From an uncultured bacterium (GTDB lineage Bacteria; Bacillota; Clostridia; Lachnospirales; Lachnospiraceae): DNA of 64,000 nucleotides. Shown piece after piece: positions 26,255 to 35,195 of the stretch. The stretch covers positions 1-64,000 of the forward strand of contig CANSYK010000005.1 of NCBI GenBank assembly GCA_947651225.1, in the 5' to 3' direction. The position numbers were made by a program, and so were the translations under genes. The stretch's first letter is position 1. Each line of letters begins with the position of its first letter. A model generated the notes under the pieces. The model searched no databases and was not told where the DNA came from. It was given only the letters and a program-made list of their open reading frames with translations.

Positions 26255-27067
26255 TTATTCATCACAAAAAGTGCGTTCACGCATCCGTTTCAAAATTTTC
26301 TTTTCCAACCTGCTGACCTGAACCTGGCTGATTCCAAGACATTTTGCCACCTGCATCTGCGTCATATCCCGAAAATAGCGATATTCGATTAATTTTCGCT
26401 CTTTCTCCTCTAATTCATTTAAAAGCTGATGCAGCAGCATATGATTTAGCACTTCTTCCTTTTCTGCATCCAGTGATGTACTTCCCTGATTCATCATTCT
26501 GGCCGACTCTGCACTGTTTGTCCCAGCATAGCCAATAGCGCTTCCATTTGTCCGCACAATCTGGTCAACCATCGAAATATCTTTCCCTTCCGACTGGTAG
26601 ATTGTCCGATAAATCGAATCCACCTCACTTCCTGCCTCCATTGCAAGTACAATTTCTTCTGTTGTCAGCTCTGTCGCTGCTGCAATTTCATCAATCGTTG
26701 CATTTCTCCCAAGCTTCTGGCTTAAGTGTTCGGCTGCCCTTTTTACCTTAAACCCATTTTCCTTGATTGTCCTGCTTACCTTTATCATTCCATCATCTCG
26801 CAAAAAACGTTTGATTTCCCCACTTATCATTGGTACTGCATACGTTGAGAATTTTACCTGGTAGCTCGTATCAAAATGGTCAATCGCTTTAATCAAACCG
26901 ATACAGCCTATTTGAAAAATATCCTCCTGATCATATCCACGCCCCGCATAACGCTTTACAATATTCCAGACCAAACCGATATTCTTTTCTACAATCTGGT
27001 TTCGAGCTTCCCGATTCCCTGCATGTGCTTCAGCTAATAACTCCATCACATCCATCGCACCTACCAT
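26255..27067 (-). CDS. sigF: Forespore RNA polymerase sigma factor SigF
   Basis: 270 residues. Regions 2 (DIFQIGCIGLIKAIDHFD...VKFSTYA), 3 and 4 (MTQMQVAKCLGISQVQVSRLEKKIL) are intact. SigF directs the first forespore-specific transcription and is held by SpoIIAB. It is slightly longer than the Bacillus protein because of a Ser/Asn-rich stretch between regions 3 and 4 (about residues 175-200). It follows spoIIAA-spoIIAB in the standard order. Confidence 0.92.
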   Translation of the reverse strand: MVGAMDVMELLAEAHAGNREARNQIVEKNIGLVWNIVKRYAGRGYDQEDIFQIGCIGLIKAIDHFDTSYQVKFSTYAVPMISGEIKRFLRDDGMIKVSRTIKENGFKVKRAAEHLSQKLGRNATIDEIAAATELTTEEIVLAMEAGSEVDSIYRTIYQSEGKDISMVDQIVRTNGSAIGYAGTNSAESARMMNQGSTSLDAEKEEVLNHMLLHQLLNELEEKERKLIEYRYFRDMTQMQVAKCLGISQVQVSRLEKKILKRMRERTFCDE

Positions 27068-27078
27068 TTTGCAGAGAT

Positions 27079-27498
27079 TTAACTATCCTGCTCCTTTCCA
27101 ATATGCTTTCTCATCAAAACGCTGGTTCCTTTCCCTGGTTCAGAAGTCACCTCCAAAGAATCCATAAAAGCCTCCATAAAGGCAAAGCCCATGCCAGAAC
27201 GTTCCCATTCCGGTTTTGTTGTATAGAGAGGCTCCATTGCCTTTTTGATGTCAGTTATCCCGATTCCGGTATCTGTGACACGAACAATCACTTCCCGCTC
27301 CTGAATCTCACAGGTAATTTCTATTTCACCAGATTTTCCGTTGTACCCATGAATAATACTGTTGGTAACCGCCTCTGAAACAGCCGTTTTCACATCGGCA
27401 AGCTCCTCTAACGTTGGGTCCAGTCTTGTTATGTAAGCTGCTACCACGGTTCTGGCAAATGACTCATTTTCTGAAACACTTTCAATGATTAATTTCAT
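27079..27498 (-). CDS. spoIIAB: Anti-sigma F factor SpoIIAB
   Basis: 139 residues from ATG 27498. It is a GHKL kinase with the N box (EAVTNSIIHGY), G1 box (VTDTGIGI) and G2 box (ERSGMGFAFM). It binds SigF and phosphorylates SpoIIAA. The start overlaps the end of spoIIAA by 17 bases, so translation is coupled. Confidence 0.92.
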   Translation of the reverse strand: MKLIIESVSENESFARTVVAAYITRLDPTLEELADVKTAVSEAVTNSIIHGYNGKSGEIEITCEIQEREVIVRVTDTGIGITDIKKAMEPLYTTKPEWERSGMGFAFMEAFMDSLEVTSEPGKGTSVLMRKHIGKEQDS

Positions 27499-27883
27499 AA
27501 TAATTGTTCTTCTCCTTCCTGCTCTTTTGCATCCCCTCCAATGCCTCTTCCACCGTATCATACTGCTCAATAATCTTATAAAGTCCTGAGAGGGTAAAAA
27601 TCCGGTTAACCACCTCACCTACATTAGTAACAGCCGCTCGTCCGCCCAAAAACATCACTTTCTTATATCTTCCCATAATCAATCCAATTCCAGAACTATC
27701 CATAAACCCCACATCGGTAAAATCAAAAATAACATGCTTCATGTTACCTGCATCAATCAGCCTGTCCGAGTATTCCCTAAGCTGCAGAACCGTATGATGA
27801 TCCAAATCATCTGTCACATAAATCACAAGGCAGTTTCCATGCAGTTCATAATGTACCAGCTTGTTTTCTACCTGTGTCTCCAT
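27482..27883 (-). CDS. spoIIAA: Anti-anti-sigma factor SpoIIAA
   Basis: 133 residues, a STAS domain with the phosphorylated serine in FMDSSGIGLIMGRY. When dephosphorylated by SpoIIE it frees SigF from SpoIIAB. First gene of the operon. It is somewhat longer than usual owing to a basic tail (KSRKEKNNYYEINH) that overlaps spoIIAB. Confidence 0.92.
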   Translation of the reverse strand: METQVENKLVHYELHGNCLVIYVTDDLDHHTVLQLREYSDRLIDAGNMKHVIFDFTDVGFMDSSGIGLIMGRYKKVMFLGGRAAVTNVGEVVNRIFTLSGLYKIIEQYDTVEEALEGMQKSRKEKNNYYEINH

Positions 27884-27943
27884 AATCCCACTTCCTTTCT
27901 ATTATATCGCATATCCGCCACTTTACCTGCCATTCTAAGCTCC

Positions 27944-27992
27944 AAAAAAAATCCCATCAGAGTATACTTCTTTTGTATTCTCTGACAGGATT
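27944..27992 (-). terminator. Terminator of the TPR gene
   Basis: Minus-strand ATCCTGTCAGAG pairs with CTCTGATGGGAT, followed by a run of T. Confidence 0.8.
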
Positions 27993-28009
27993 TCCTATCA
28001 CTTTATCTT

Positions 28010-29464
28010 TTATTCACCCAACTCCCGTAAGCGTTTTTGCGCTTCACTGACACGTGGAGAAGTAGGATAATCATTTAAAATCGTATTATAATATTCTTTC
28101 GCTTTCTCCGAATCTGACTTCTGTTGATAACAGCGCCCCAAAAAATACATAGCATCCGTATTATCCGGATTATACTCAAGAGAACGCTCTAAAAAGGTAA
28201 TTGCTTTATCATAGTCCTTCTTACCAATGTAATCGCCTTCACCATTATAGGCATCCCGTCCCTTTATGAAATAGTTATTCGAAGCTTCCTCATAAGTATC
28301 TTCCTTTATCTGTGTATACAATTTCTTCGTCTTTTCAGCGGTGAGCGCTTCCTCATTGACCTTTGCCAGCTTCTTTGCCGCATTGACTTTGTCGTTATCC
28401 AGATAATACTGCATTGCTTCAATTAAAAGGTCATAGGACTCCTGAAAAGAAACACCGCCTTCAGAACTATTTCCTTCTAATTCTTCATACTGCTTTTTTA
28501 GGTCTTCCAGTTCCTTTGTGAGATTTTTATTCTCATTCTCTAACATAGAAACATCACTGTCATTTTCTGCCATCTGCTCACTATAATTTTTAAAATCCTT
28601 ATTATCCTGAGCCGACTTTTTCGCCTGCATATGCGGAACAATTAAAAATCCCATCAATGCCATACCAATCGCAACACCTACAATTACATTGATAAATGGA
28701 AGAACAGACGGCTTTTCTTCCTTGTAAGGGGTTATTGTTTTGTAAGCATCTGGTATTTCTGCCGGGGGTACCACTTTACGTGCCTCCGGTTCTACTCTGA
28801 CAGGAGCAGATGCTGCTTTTTCTGTCGTCTCACCCTTGATATGAATATCAGAAAGTTCGTTTAAATAGCGAATCGTTGTCGTATTTGTTACATCCACTTT
28901 ACTGGCATTTATCAACAGCTTTTTCGCACGTACCTTATTGTCCTTTTTACCTGTCATCATATACAAAAGGGCAAGGAGCTGATTGGCACGAACAAATTTA
29001 GGATTTAAATTTACCACCTTTTTTAGCTGAATAACCGCCATATCCCCATCGCCATGCTGTGCTGAAAAGAGTGCCGCATTATACTTCTTTATCGTCTGAT
29101 TATACATTTCCAAACGGTTCGGATTAGATTGGATCATACTAATATACTTATCCGCATCATTGTTTTCTGCCTGAAAATGTTTGCTGATTACCCATTCACT
29201 TAAAGCTGATACAATTTCACCCTCTTCAAAATAAATCAGACCTAAAAGATTTCTCGCATCAGTATTTCGTTTATTAAATTCCAGACTTTTCCTCAGGGAA
29301 AATATAGCTCCTGACAAATCTCTGACTTTTGCCTGTTCCAGCCCCTTATTGTAACAGCTATTTGATATACTGATAATTTTCCGGTAGCCTGACAAATCCT
29401 GACCACAGTTAAAACACTGTGTTTTCGTAAAAGCTATCTTAGCATTGCACCTTGGACAATTCAT
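28010..29464 (-). CDS. Zinc-ribbon/TPR membrane protein
   Basis: 484 residues. An N-terminal zinc ribbon has two CxxC pairs (CPRC and CFNC). TPR repeats fill about residues 30-210, a membrane helix follows near 255-275, then a coiled coil (MLENENKNLTKELEDLKKQY), and further TPRs at the C-terminus (YNPDNTDAMYFLGRCYQQK). It is probably a scaffold spanning the membrane with TPRs on both sides. The start at 29464 uses GGAGG, and its ATG overlaps the stop of the upstream 57-codon gene (ATGA). Confidence 0.8.
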   Translation of the reverse strand: MNCPRCNAKIAFTKTQCFNCGQDLSGYRKIISISNSCYNKGLEQAKVRDLSGAIFSLRKSLEFNKRNTDARNLLGLIYFEEGEIVSALSEWVISKHFQAENNDADKYISMIQSNPNRLEMYNQTIKKYNAALFSAQHGDGDMAVIQLKKVVNLNPKFVRANQLLALLYMMTGKKDNKVRAKKLLINASKVDVTNTTTIRYLNELSDIHIKGETTEKAASAPVRVEPEARKVVPPAEIPDAYKTITPYKEEKPSVLPFINVIVGVAIGMALMGFLIVPHMQAKKSAQDNKDFKNYSEQMAENDSDVSMLENENKNLTKELEDLKKQYEELEGNSSEGGVSFQESYDLLIEAMQYYLDNDKVNAAKKLAKVNEEALTAEKTKKLYTQIKEDTYEEASNNYFIKGRDAYNGEGDYIGKKDYDKAITFLERSLEYNPDNTDAMYFLGRCYQQKSDSEKAKEYYNTILNDYPTSPRVSEAQKRLRELGE

Positions 29465-29634
29465 GATTCCTCCACCCACTCCACTGCATTATTTTCATTT
29501 CCTGCATTTGCTCCTGATAAAATTGATTGCAGCAAATCAGTCACATCTGTGGTGTTATTTCCATAAATTGCATCTTCAGCCTGCTCAATATCAAGACTTG
29601 GCTGAAACTTTGCTAATTCTGCCTCAAAATCCAT
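29461..29634 (-). CDS. Small acidic protein coupled to the TPR gene
   Basis: 57 residues beginning MDFEAELAKF, rich in Asp/Glu/Asn, with no membrane segment. Ribosome site GGAGGTAG. The stop TGA overlaps the ATG of the TPR gene, a strong sign of coupled expression. No family is recognised. Confidence 0.72.
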   Translation of the reverse strand: MDFEAELAKFQPSLDIEQAEDAIYGNNTTDVTDLLQSILSGANAGNENNAVEWVEES

Positions 29635-29718
29635 CTTACACTACCTCCATCTAATCATCAATTATTATTTTTCGCAAATCTCGACATATTTTCTTAGTGC
29701 CAGACTCCAGAGCGTGTA

Positions 29719-31095
29719 TTAGTTAATTTCAACAACAGAACCTCTTGCATTAATCTCCACGTTGGTTGCCTCTTCCCTGATGTTTGTTACCACGCCATTA
29801 ATGTTAATCTTTGTCCCCGGATATAATATTTTCTGCACTTTGACCTTTGCATTATTTGCCCTGCTCATCTGATCCATTACAACCTGCTTTTCACGAGATT
29901 TCAAGTTAAGGGCGCTCTCCTTTTCTACCTTACTGCGTATCAGTTTGATTTTCTGCATCTGAAGATCCTCACGCTGTGTCTTTTCAATCATAATATCAAC
30001 CTGATTGATTCCATGAATTATCTTTTTCAATTCCTGCTCCAGAGCTGCCTCTTCCTTCTCTTTTAACATCAGCACAGCAAAAAGGTCATCCTCCACTCCA
30101 GCATAAATCATCGTTCTCACTTCTGCCATATTTCCAATAATCGTTGCAATAATATAACGCTCAGCACGAATTTCCCCACCGATAATAATTCCAAAACGGC
30201 CAGACACAATAACATCACGCCTTGCGGTAATATAACTATTCATAATGGCATTCGCATTGACATCTCCGCCAGACTCTACTGTGGACTGCTCAAAAAACTT
30301 TCCTGAAACAGAACCTCCGGCAATAATCCGTCCTTTTCCGCTTCCCTGCATTCCATTCTTTAAAACAACATCCTTTGCGGCACGGAGTTCACTTGCCTCT
30401 ACATATCCATCTACAACAATAGACCCCTTTTCAGACTTAATGCTGACACCCGTTAAAACATTTCCACGAATATGGATGTCATTCGTAAAACTGACATCTC
30501 CAGTTGACAACGATACATCCCCTTCAATGACCAGTTCATTATCAACTACCAGACGTTCATTGAGATAGGTTGCACGTCCAGAATGCTTTGCTACATATTC
30601 CCTCCCATCTTCTGAAACTACAAACCCTTTTCCTTTTAACCTTGCAAGTTCTTTTCCTTTCTTCGCAACAATCGTCTCTCCCTGCAGGTTTTCTCCATCC
30701 CGGCTTTCTGTTGCCGGATGATAGATTACTAACTTCTGCCCTGCCTCCACAAAAGGAACATCTCCATATGCTGAATAATCAACAGAACCATCCTGTAAAA
30801 TTTTAGGTTTTGTATCTACAGTGGTAGAAAAAAGGAACTCATACCATCCATCTTTCCCATCGATTGGCTTCATGCTTTCTGCTACAAGATATTTTTTTCC
30901 AATCTCCTTCTCTATCAACATATTTTCAATCACTCTTTGGCGAATTCCTGTTACAACACCTACATCATTCAAATACTGTAATATGTTCTCTTTCTTATAT
31001 TCTTTTCCTGTATCCTGAAAATAAATATAGACTTCTGTTACATCTTCTGAAAATTCAATACCAACTCCGCCAGTTGGTGTACCTGTCTGTTGCAT
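29719..31095 (-). CDS. FapA/DUF342 family polymer-forming protein
   Basis: 458 residues. An N-terminal FapA-like region precedes a right-handed beta-helix of DUF342 type (repeats such as ELVIEGDVSLSTGDV, GSIVVDGYVEA, GGDVNANAIMNSYI), a coiled coil and a small beta domain. Relatives are linked to flagellar or surface polymer assembly. The ATG at 31095 has AAGGGG; an in-frame GTG three codons earlier lies within that site. Confidence 0.8.
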   Translation of the reverse strand: MQQTGTPTGGVGIEFSEDVTEVYIYFQDTGKEYKKENILQYLNDVGVVTGIRQRVIENMLIEKEIGKKYLVAESMKPIDGKDGWYEFLFSTTVDTKPKILQDGSVDYSAYGDVPFVEAGQKLVIYHPATESRDGENLQGETIVAKKGKELARLKGKGFVVSEDGREYVAKHSGRATYLNERLVVDNELVIEGDVSLSTGDVSFTNDIHIRGNVLTGVSIKSEKGSIVVDGYVEASELRAAKDVVLKNGMQGSGKGRIIAGGSVSGKFFEQSTVESGGDVNANAIMNSYITARRDVIVSGRFGIIIGGEIRAERYIIATIIGNMAEVRTMIYAGVEDDLFAVLMLKEKEEAALEQELKKIIHGINQVDIMIEKTQREDLQMQKIKLIRSKVEKESALNLKSREKQVVMDQMSRANNAKVKVQKILYPGTKININGVVTNIREEATNVEINARGSVVEIN

Positions 31096-31195
31096 ACTGC
31101 TCACCCCTTTCTTATTTTATCCAGAAAATAATGCGCATACTTAATATAGTATATAAAACTTTTGAAAATAATGCAAGGCGAAAAAAAGCCACTCC

Positions 31196-32158
31196 TTAAT
31201 ACATTCCCAACAAAAGGAGAAAACGAAAGATAAAATCGTCCATCCTGCGCTGCCTGAAAATTTTTCTTTCCCTTACAAGACGCATCCTTTTGGAAAACGA
31301 TTTTTTCCCGGAAACCAGTTCTTCAGCCAGTTTCAGGGAATTTTTTGCATGTGCGCTTTCTTTATGCTTTTTTAAATCTTTATGGAAAGATAATTTTTCA
31401 TAAATTTTTATAAATTCTTGTGTCTGACGGCTAATATCATGTCTTTTCCTCCAAAACAGCCGTAGCCTCTCACAAAATTCTTTCCATTTGCCTGAATTTA
31501 CCCCAACAACATTCCCTCCATGCTGACGGTAACAGATGTGGGGCGTTTCATCATAATATACTTTCCCAAAACAAGATGCCACCAAATAAAACCAACGGTC
31601 ATGCATTACTGTAAACTTTGGTAACTGTAGAACTAGCAAATCCCGCAGCAAATCATTTATAACAGATGTACAGCCCGTCACAATATTTTCAATTAATGCA
31701 TTTCCAAAAGAAGGACACATTTTAGAACGCTTTGTAACAGAAGGAATACCGTTTAAATCAGCATCTACAAATTTAGGACGGCAACAATACAAAAAAGGAA
31801 CATTCTTTCCATACTTTTCCATCACTTGCACCGCACAGCTCATTTTATCCGGCATCCAGTAATCGTCCTGGTCAGAAAACGCATAATAATCTGACTTTTT
31901 TGCTTTTTGCAACAATTCAAAAAAACTCTGGATTACCCCGCAATTTTTCCCCTGAAACCACTGAATCTTTTCAGGATATTTCAAAGCATATTCCTGCAAA
32001 ATCTCCTGCGTGCTGTCTGACGAGCCGTCATCACGGATGAAAAGCTGCCATACCGCCAGCCCCTTCTTCTCACAATCCTGCCGCAAAATGGAATCTAACT
32101 GCTCCCTCAGATATTTCTCCCCATTATATGTTGACATCAAAATCTGCAGCTTTTTCAT
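31196..32158 (-). CDS. Family 2 glycosyltransferase
   Basis: 320 residues. A GT-A fold starts with ILMSTYNGEKYLREQLDSIL, followed by RDDGSSDST and the metal-binding SDQDDYW. This resembles rhamnosyl- or galactosyltransferases of surface polysaccharides (acceptor unknown). The basic C-terminus (about 50 residues) may contact membranes. Its ATG overlaps the stop of the HD gene (TGATG). Confidence 0.85.
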   Translation of the reverse strand: MKKLQILMSTYNGEKYLREQLDSILRQDCEKKGLAVWQLFIRDDGSSDSTQEILQEYALKYPEKIQWFQGKNCGVIQSFFELLQKAKKSDYYAFSDQDDYWMPDKMSCAVQVMEKYGKNVPFLYCCRPKFVDADLNGIPSVTKRSKMCPSFGNALIENIVTGCTSVINDLLRDLLVLQLPKFTVMHDRWFYLVASCFGKVYYDETPHICYRQHGGNVVGVNSGKWKEFCERLRLFWRKRHDISRQTQEFIKIYEKLSFHKDLKKHKESAHAKNSLKLAEELVSGKKSFSKRMRLVRERKIFRQRRMDDFIFRFLLLLGMY

Positions 32159-32703
32159 CACTCTGCTCCAATTCTCTTAAAATAGCTTTCAATCATTTCC
32201 CGAAGTTCTGCTTCTGCCTGCGCAAAAGGTATCGTTTCAAATATCATCTCACTATATTTTTTCGGAGGCTTATCCTCTAATGCCTCTCCCATATAGTATA
32301 AAAACTCATAGTACAGACAGGTATCATCCACACTTTGCACTGCCTGCTGCTCCTCCTTGGACAAAAGATTTCCTAAAAAACGCCTGTAAATCACATTCTG
32401 CAACGTTTCTTCCATCTTTTTATACCCTTCTAACTCCCTTTTCACCGGACGGGTAATATCAGATAAATACGCCTCACTTGCGTCATGTAAAAGACATGCC
32501 AGAACAATTCTATCAGAATATTTTCTGGCGGCGGCCTCTTTCCCACAGGCAATACTGTGCTGCGCCACAGAATAAAACTCTGGAAAATGACCATTTGCAC
32601 GCGTCATAAGGGATTGTGCATGAACTATATCGTCTAACAATATTTCTTCCTCTTTCGGCTCAAGTGGTGTAAAATGTATCTTACTATATGTTGTAATATG
32701 CAT
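32158..32703 (-). CDS. HD-domain phosphohydrolase (YfbR-like)
   Basis: 181 residues with metal ligands in SVAQHSIACGKEA, LLHDASEAYLSDI and a late Asp (SVDDTCLYYEF). The family includes 5'-deoxynucleotidases. Ribosome site AGAGGG. Coupled to the downstream glycosyltransferase. Confidence 0.8.
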   Translation of the reverse strand: MHITTYSKIHFTPLEPKEEEILLDDIVHAQSLMTRANGHFPEFYSVAQHSIACGKEAAARKYSDRIVLACLLHDASEAYLSDITRPVKRELEGYKKMEETLQNVIYRRFLGNLLSKEEQQAVQSVDDTCLYYEFLYYMGEALEDKPPKKYSEMIFETIPFAQAEAELREMIESYFKRIGAE

Positions 32704-32770
32704 AAAAGTTCCCTCTTCCTGTTTCTTTTATCCAAAATCTTTTATCAACCTGTCAATCTAGTACAGTATT

Positions 32771-32792
32771 TGCACTCCCCACTTTGCGCTAT
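32771..32792. repeat. Family A repeat fragment
   Basis: TGCACTCCCCACTTTGCGCT, the inner part of the family A repeat. The final CTA forms the stop codon of the ABC ATPase gene on the other strand. Confidence 0.6.
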
Positions 32793-33526
32793 AATACTTT
32801 GGATAAGAAATCCTTTAGTCTCTGGCTCCGTGGATTTGCAAATAATTCCTTCGGCTCGTTATCTTCCTGAATCACCCCTTCATTGATAAAAAGGATACGG
32901 CTCGCAACTTCCCTTGCAAATCCCATCTCATGGGTAACAACCACCATTGTCATGCCTTCTGCGGCAAGCTCTTTCATCAATCCTAAAACCTCTCCGACCA
33001 TTTCCGGGTCAAGCGCAGAAGTTGGCTCATCAAAAAGCATGACATCGGGATTCATCGCAAGAGCCCGCGCAATGGCAATACGCTGCTTTTGCCCGCCAGA
33101 AAGCTGTAACGGATAAGAATCTGCTTTGTCTGGCAGCCCGATCCTTGCCAAAAGCTCTTCTGCCCTTTTTGATGCTTCCTCTTTCGTCATCTTCCCTCTT
33201 TTTACTGGTGCAAGCATAATGTTTTCCCGAATTGTCATATTAGGGAATAAATTAAACTGTTGAAACACCATCCCCATCTTTTCACGCATTTTATTAATAT
33301 CTACGGATTCGTCTGTAATATCCGTCCCCTCAAATGTAACCGTACCGCTGGTAGGCTCCTCCAAAAGATTCAAGGAACGCAAAAAGGTTGATTTACCACA
33401 GCCGGAAGGCCCGATAATTGCTACCACCTCTCCTTTTGAAATGGTTGTACTGATTCCCTTCAACACCTTATGCTGCCCAAAGGACTTGCATAATTCTTTT
33501 ACCTCAATTAAAACTTCTTTTTCCAT
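32789..33526 (-). CDS. Polar amino-acid ABC transporter ATPase
   Basis: 245 residues, GlnQ/ArtP-like: Walker A GPSGCGKS, signature LSGGQKQR, Walker [15 protein letters not shown], and the typical [12 protein letters not shown]. It energises amino-acid uptake by the fused permease encoded 22 bases upstream. The stop codon is supplied by a repeat remnant, but the protein has its usual length. Confidence 0.92.
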   Translation of the reverse strand: MEKEVLIEVKELCKSFGQHKVLKGISTTISKGEVVAIIGPSGCGKSTFLRSLNLLEEPTSGTVTFEGTDITDESVDINKMREKMGMVFQQFNLFPNMTIRENIMLAPVKRGKMTKEEASKRAEELLARIGLPDKADSYPLQLSGGQKQRIAIARALAMNPDVMLFDEPTSALDPEMVGEVLGLMKELAAEGMTMVVVTHEMGFAREVASRILFINEGVIQEDNEPKELFANPRSQRLKDFLSKVL

Positions 33527-33548
33527 ATTCTAACTCACCTCTTAGTTC

Positions 33549-35096
33549 CTATCGTTCATTTCCCCTGAGTTTACGCTCCAGTCGGTTTACACCTGCTGAA
33601 AGAATTAAAACAATGACGAGATAGATTAAAGCCACCGCATACAAAGGCAGATACGCCTCATAAGTAATGCTTCGGATAATATCTCCACCTTTTGTCAAAT
33701 CCATCAGTCCAATATAACCACTAATTGATGTTTCCTTGATTAACACAATAAATTCATTTCCCAGAGCTGGTAAAATATTTTTAACCGCCTGTGGTACAAT
33801 AATGGAAAGCATGGTCTGCCGATAGCTCAATCCCAGGCTCCGCCCTGCTTCGAATTGTCCGTTATCCACCGACATAATACCAGAACGGATTACTTCTGAT
33901 ACATAAGCTGCCGAGTTCAGGCCAAATCCAATAATCGCTACCAGAATTTTATTTTGCACAGATGTCAGAATGACATAATAAATAATCAGGAGCTGTACAA
34001 CCGCTGGTGTTCCACGCATTACGGTCAAATAAAGCCTGCAAATCAGGTTTAAAAGAGGAACGCTTCCCATACGGTCATGGCTGGTGCGAACCAGTGCAAT
34101 TAATAACCCCAAAATAACACCAAGTATAACAGCAAACACTGTAATGAGCAACGTATTTCCAAGACCTTTTAGCAAATACTCGTATCTGTTGTCTTTAATA
34201 AAATTATCATAAAAAGATTCCGAGAAAGATCTGGAAGTTTGCTCAGCCGTTGAATCCTTTACAATAATTACCTGTGTTGTCGTTGTATAAGTATCTGTAA
34301 AATCAATACTTTTTAAACGATCCTCTGTTACTGTCATACCAGCGGCGCCTACATCTGCTTTACCAGAAGTTACTGCTGTAATAATTGCATCAAAGTCCAT
34401 ATTCTCAACCTGCAGCTCCATTCCCAATTCATCACAAACGGCCTGCATAATATCTATATCAACTCCGACAATCTTCCCCTGGTCAAAATATTCATATGGT
34501 TTAAATTCCGCATTGGTTGCCACGGTCAAGGTGCCATTTTTTCGTTCCACATCTTTTTTCTGATATGGATTCTGCCCTTTCACGTCATCAGAACCTGTAT
34601 AATAATCTTTAATTTGTTTGACTACTCCCTCATCTTTTAACTTGCCTAATGCTGTATTAATCTGGTCTCGCAGCTCTGAATTTGACTTACTGACACAGAT
34701 TGCATATTCTTCTTTTACAAACTCTTCTCCCAGAATCCGTAACTCTGCATTTTTTTCAATATACGCCTTTGCTGGCTCTTCATCAATAATGACACAGTCG
34801 ATTTTTCCAACCTTCAATGCCTGAATGGCATCTGCCCCCTTGTTGAACCGCTCTACTGCAGTTCCTGAGCCATCCTTTTCATAATCCCCAGAATAGATAT
34901 CACCAGTTGTCCCCAACTGAACACCAATCTTTTTCCCTGGCAGATCATCTACACTGGTAACCATATTCTTTTTTGCTTCCTCAGCCTTTTTCTTTTCTGT
35001 CCTACTTTTGTAAAAATGGAATCCTGCAATGCCTGCAACAAAAAGAATTGCTACACATATATAAACCACTGCTCTTTTCCTGTTTTTCTTTGTCAT
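33549..35096 (-). CDS. Fused binding protein/permease of an amino-acid ABC transporter
   Basis: 515 residues from ATG 35096 (GGAGG). Order of parts: an N-terminal membrane anchor (VYICVAILFVAGIAGFHF), then a solute-binding lobe II segment (DDLPGKKIGVQLGTTGD... YAICVSKSN... DEGVVKQIKDYY), then lobe I (GTLTVATNAEFKPYEYFD... DFDAIITAVTSGKADV... SIDFTDTYTTTTQVIIVKD). The last part is a His/Gln-type permease with about five helices and the EAA loop (EAGRSLGLSYRQTMLSIIVPQAVKNILP). Lobes I and II are in swapped order relative to ordinary binding proteins. Confidence 0.88.
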   Translation of the reverse strand: MTKKNRKRAVVYICVAILFVAGIAGFHFYKSRTEKKKAEEAKKNMVTSVDDLPGKKIGVQLGTTGDIYSGDYEKDGSGTAVERFNKGADAIQALKVGKIDCVIIDEEPAKAYIEKNAELRILGEEFVKEEYAICVSKSNSELRDQINTALGKLKDEGVVKQIKDYYTGSDDVKGQNPYQKKDVERKNGTLTVATNAEFKPYEYFDQGKIVGVDIDIMQAVCDELGMELQVENMDFDAIITAVTSGKADVGAAGMTVTEDRLKSIDFTDTYTTTTQVIIVKDSTAEQTSRSFSESFYDNFIKDNRYEYLLKGLGNTLLITVFAVILGVILGLLIALVRTSHDRMGSVPLLNLICRLYLTVMRGTPAVVQLLIIYYVILTSVQNKILVAIIGFGLNSAAYVSEVIRSGIMSVDNGQFEAGRSLGLSYRQTMLSIIVPQAVKNILPALGNEFIVLIKETSISGYIGLMDLTKGGDIIRSITYEAYLPLYAVALIYLVIVLILSAGVNRLERKLRGNER

Positions 35097-35151
35097 AGCC
35101 GCCTCCATCAAATACTGCTCTTTTTTCTGCCAACTGCACTGCAGGTACAGT

Positions 35152-35176
35152 CAAAAGGGCAGCGAAATAGCTGCCC
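35152..35176 (-). terminator. Terminator of the transketolase genes
   Basis: Minus-strand GGGCAGC, TATTTC, GCTGCCC followed by TTTTGA. Confidence 0.8.
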
Positions 35177-35195
35177 CTCCTAAACTTTTCATTTT

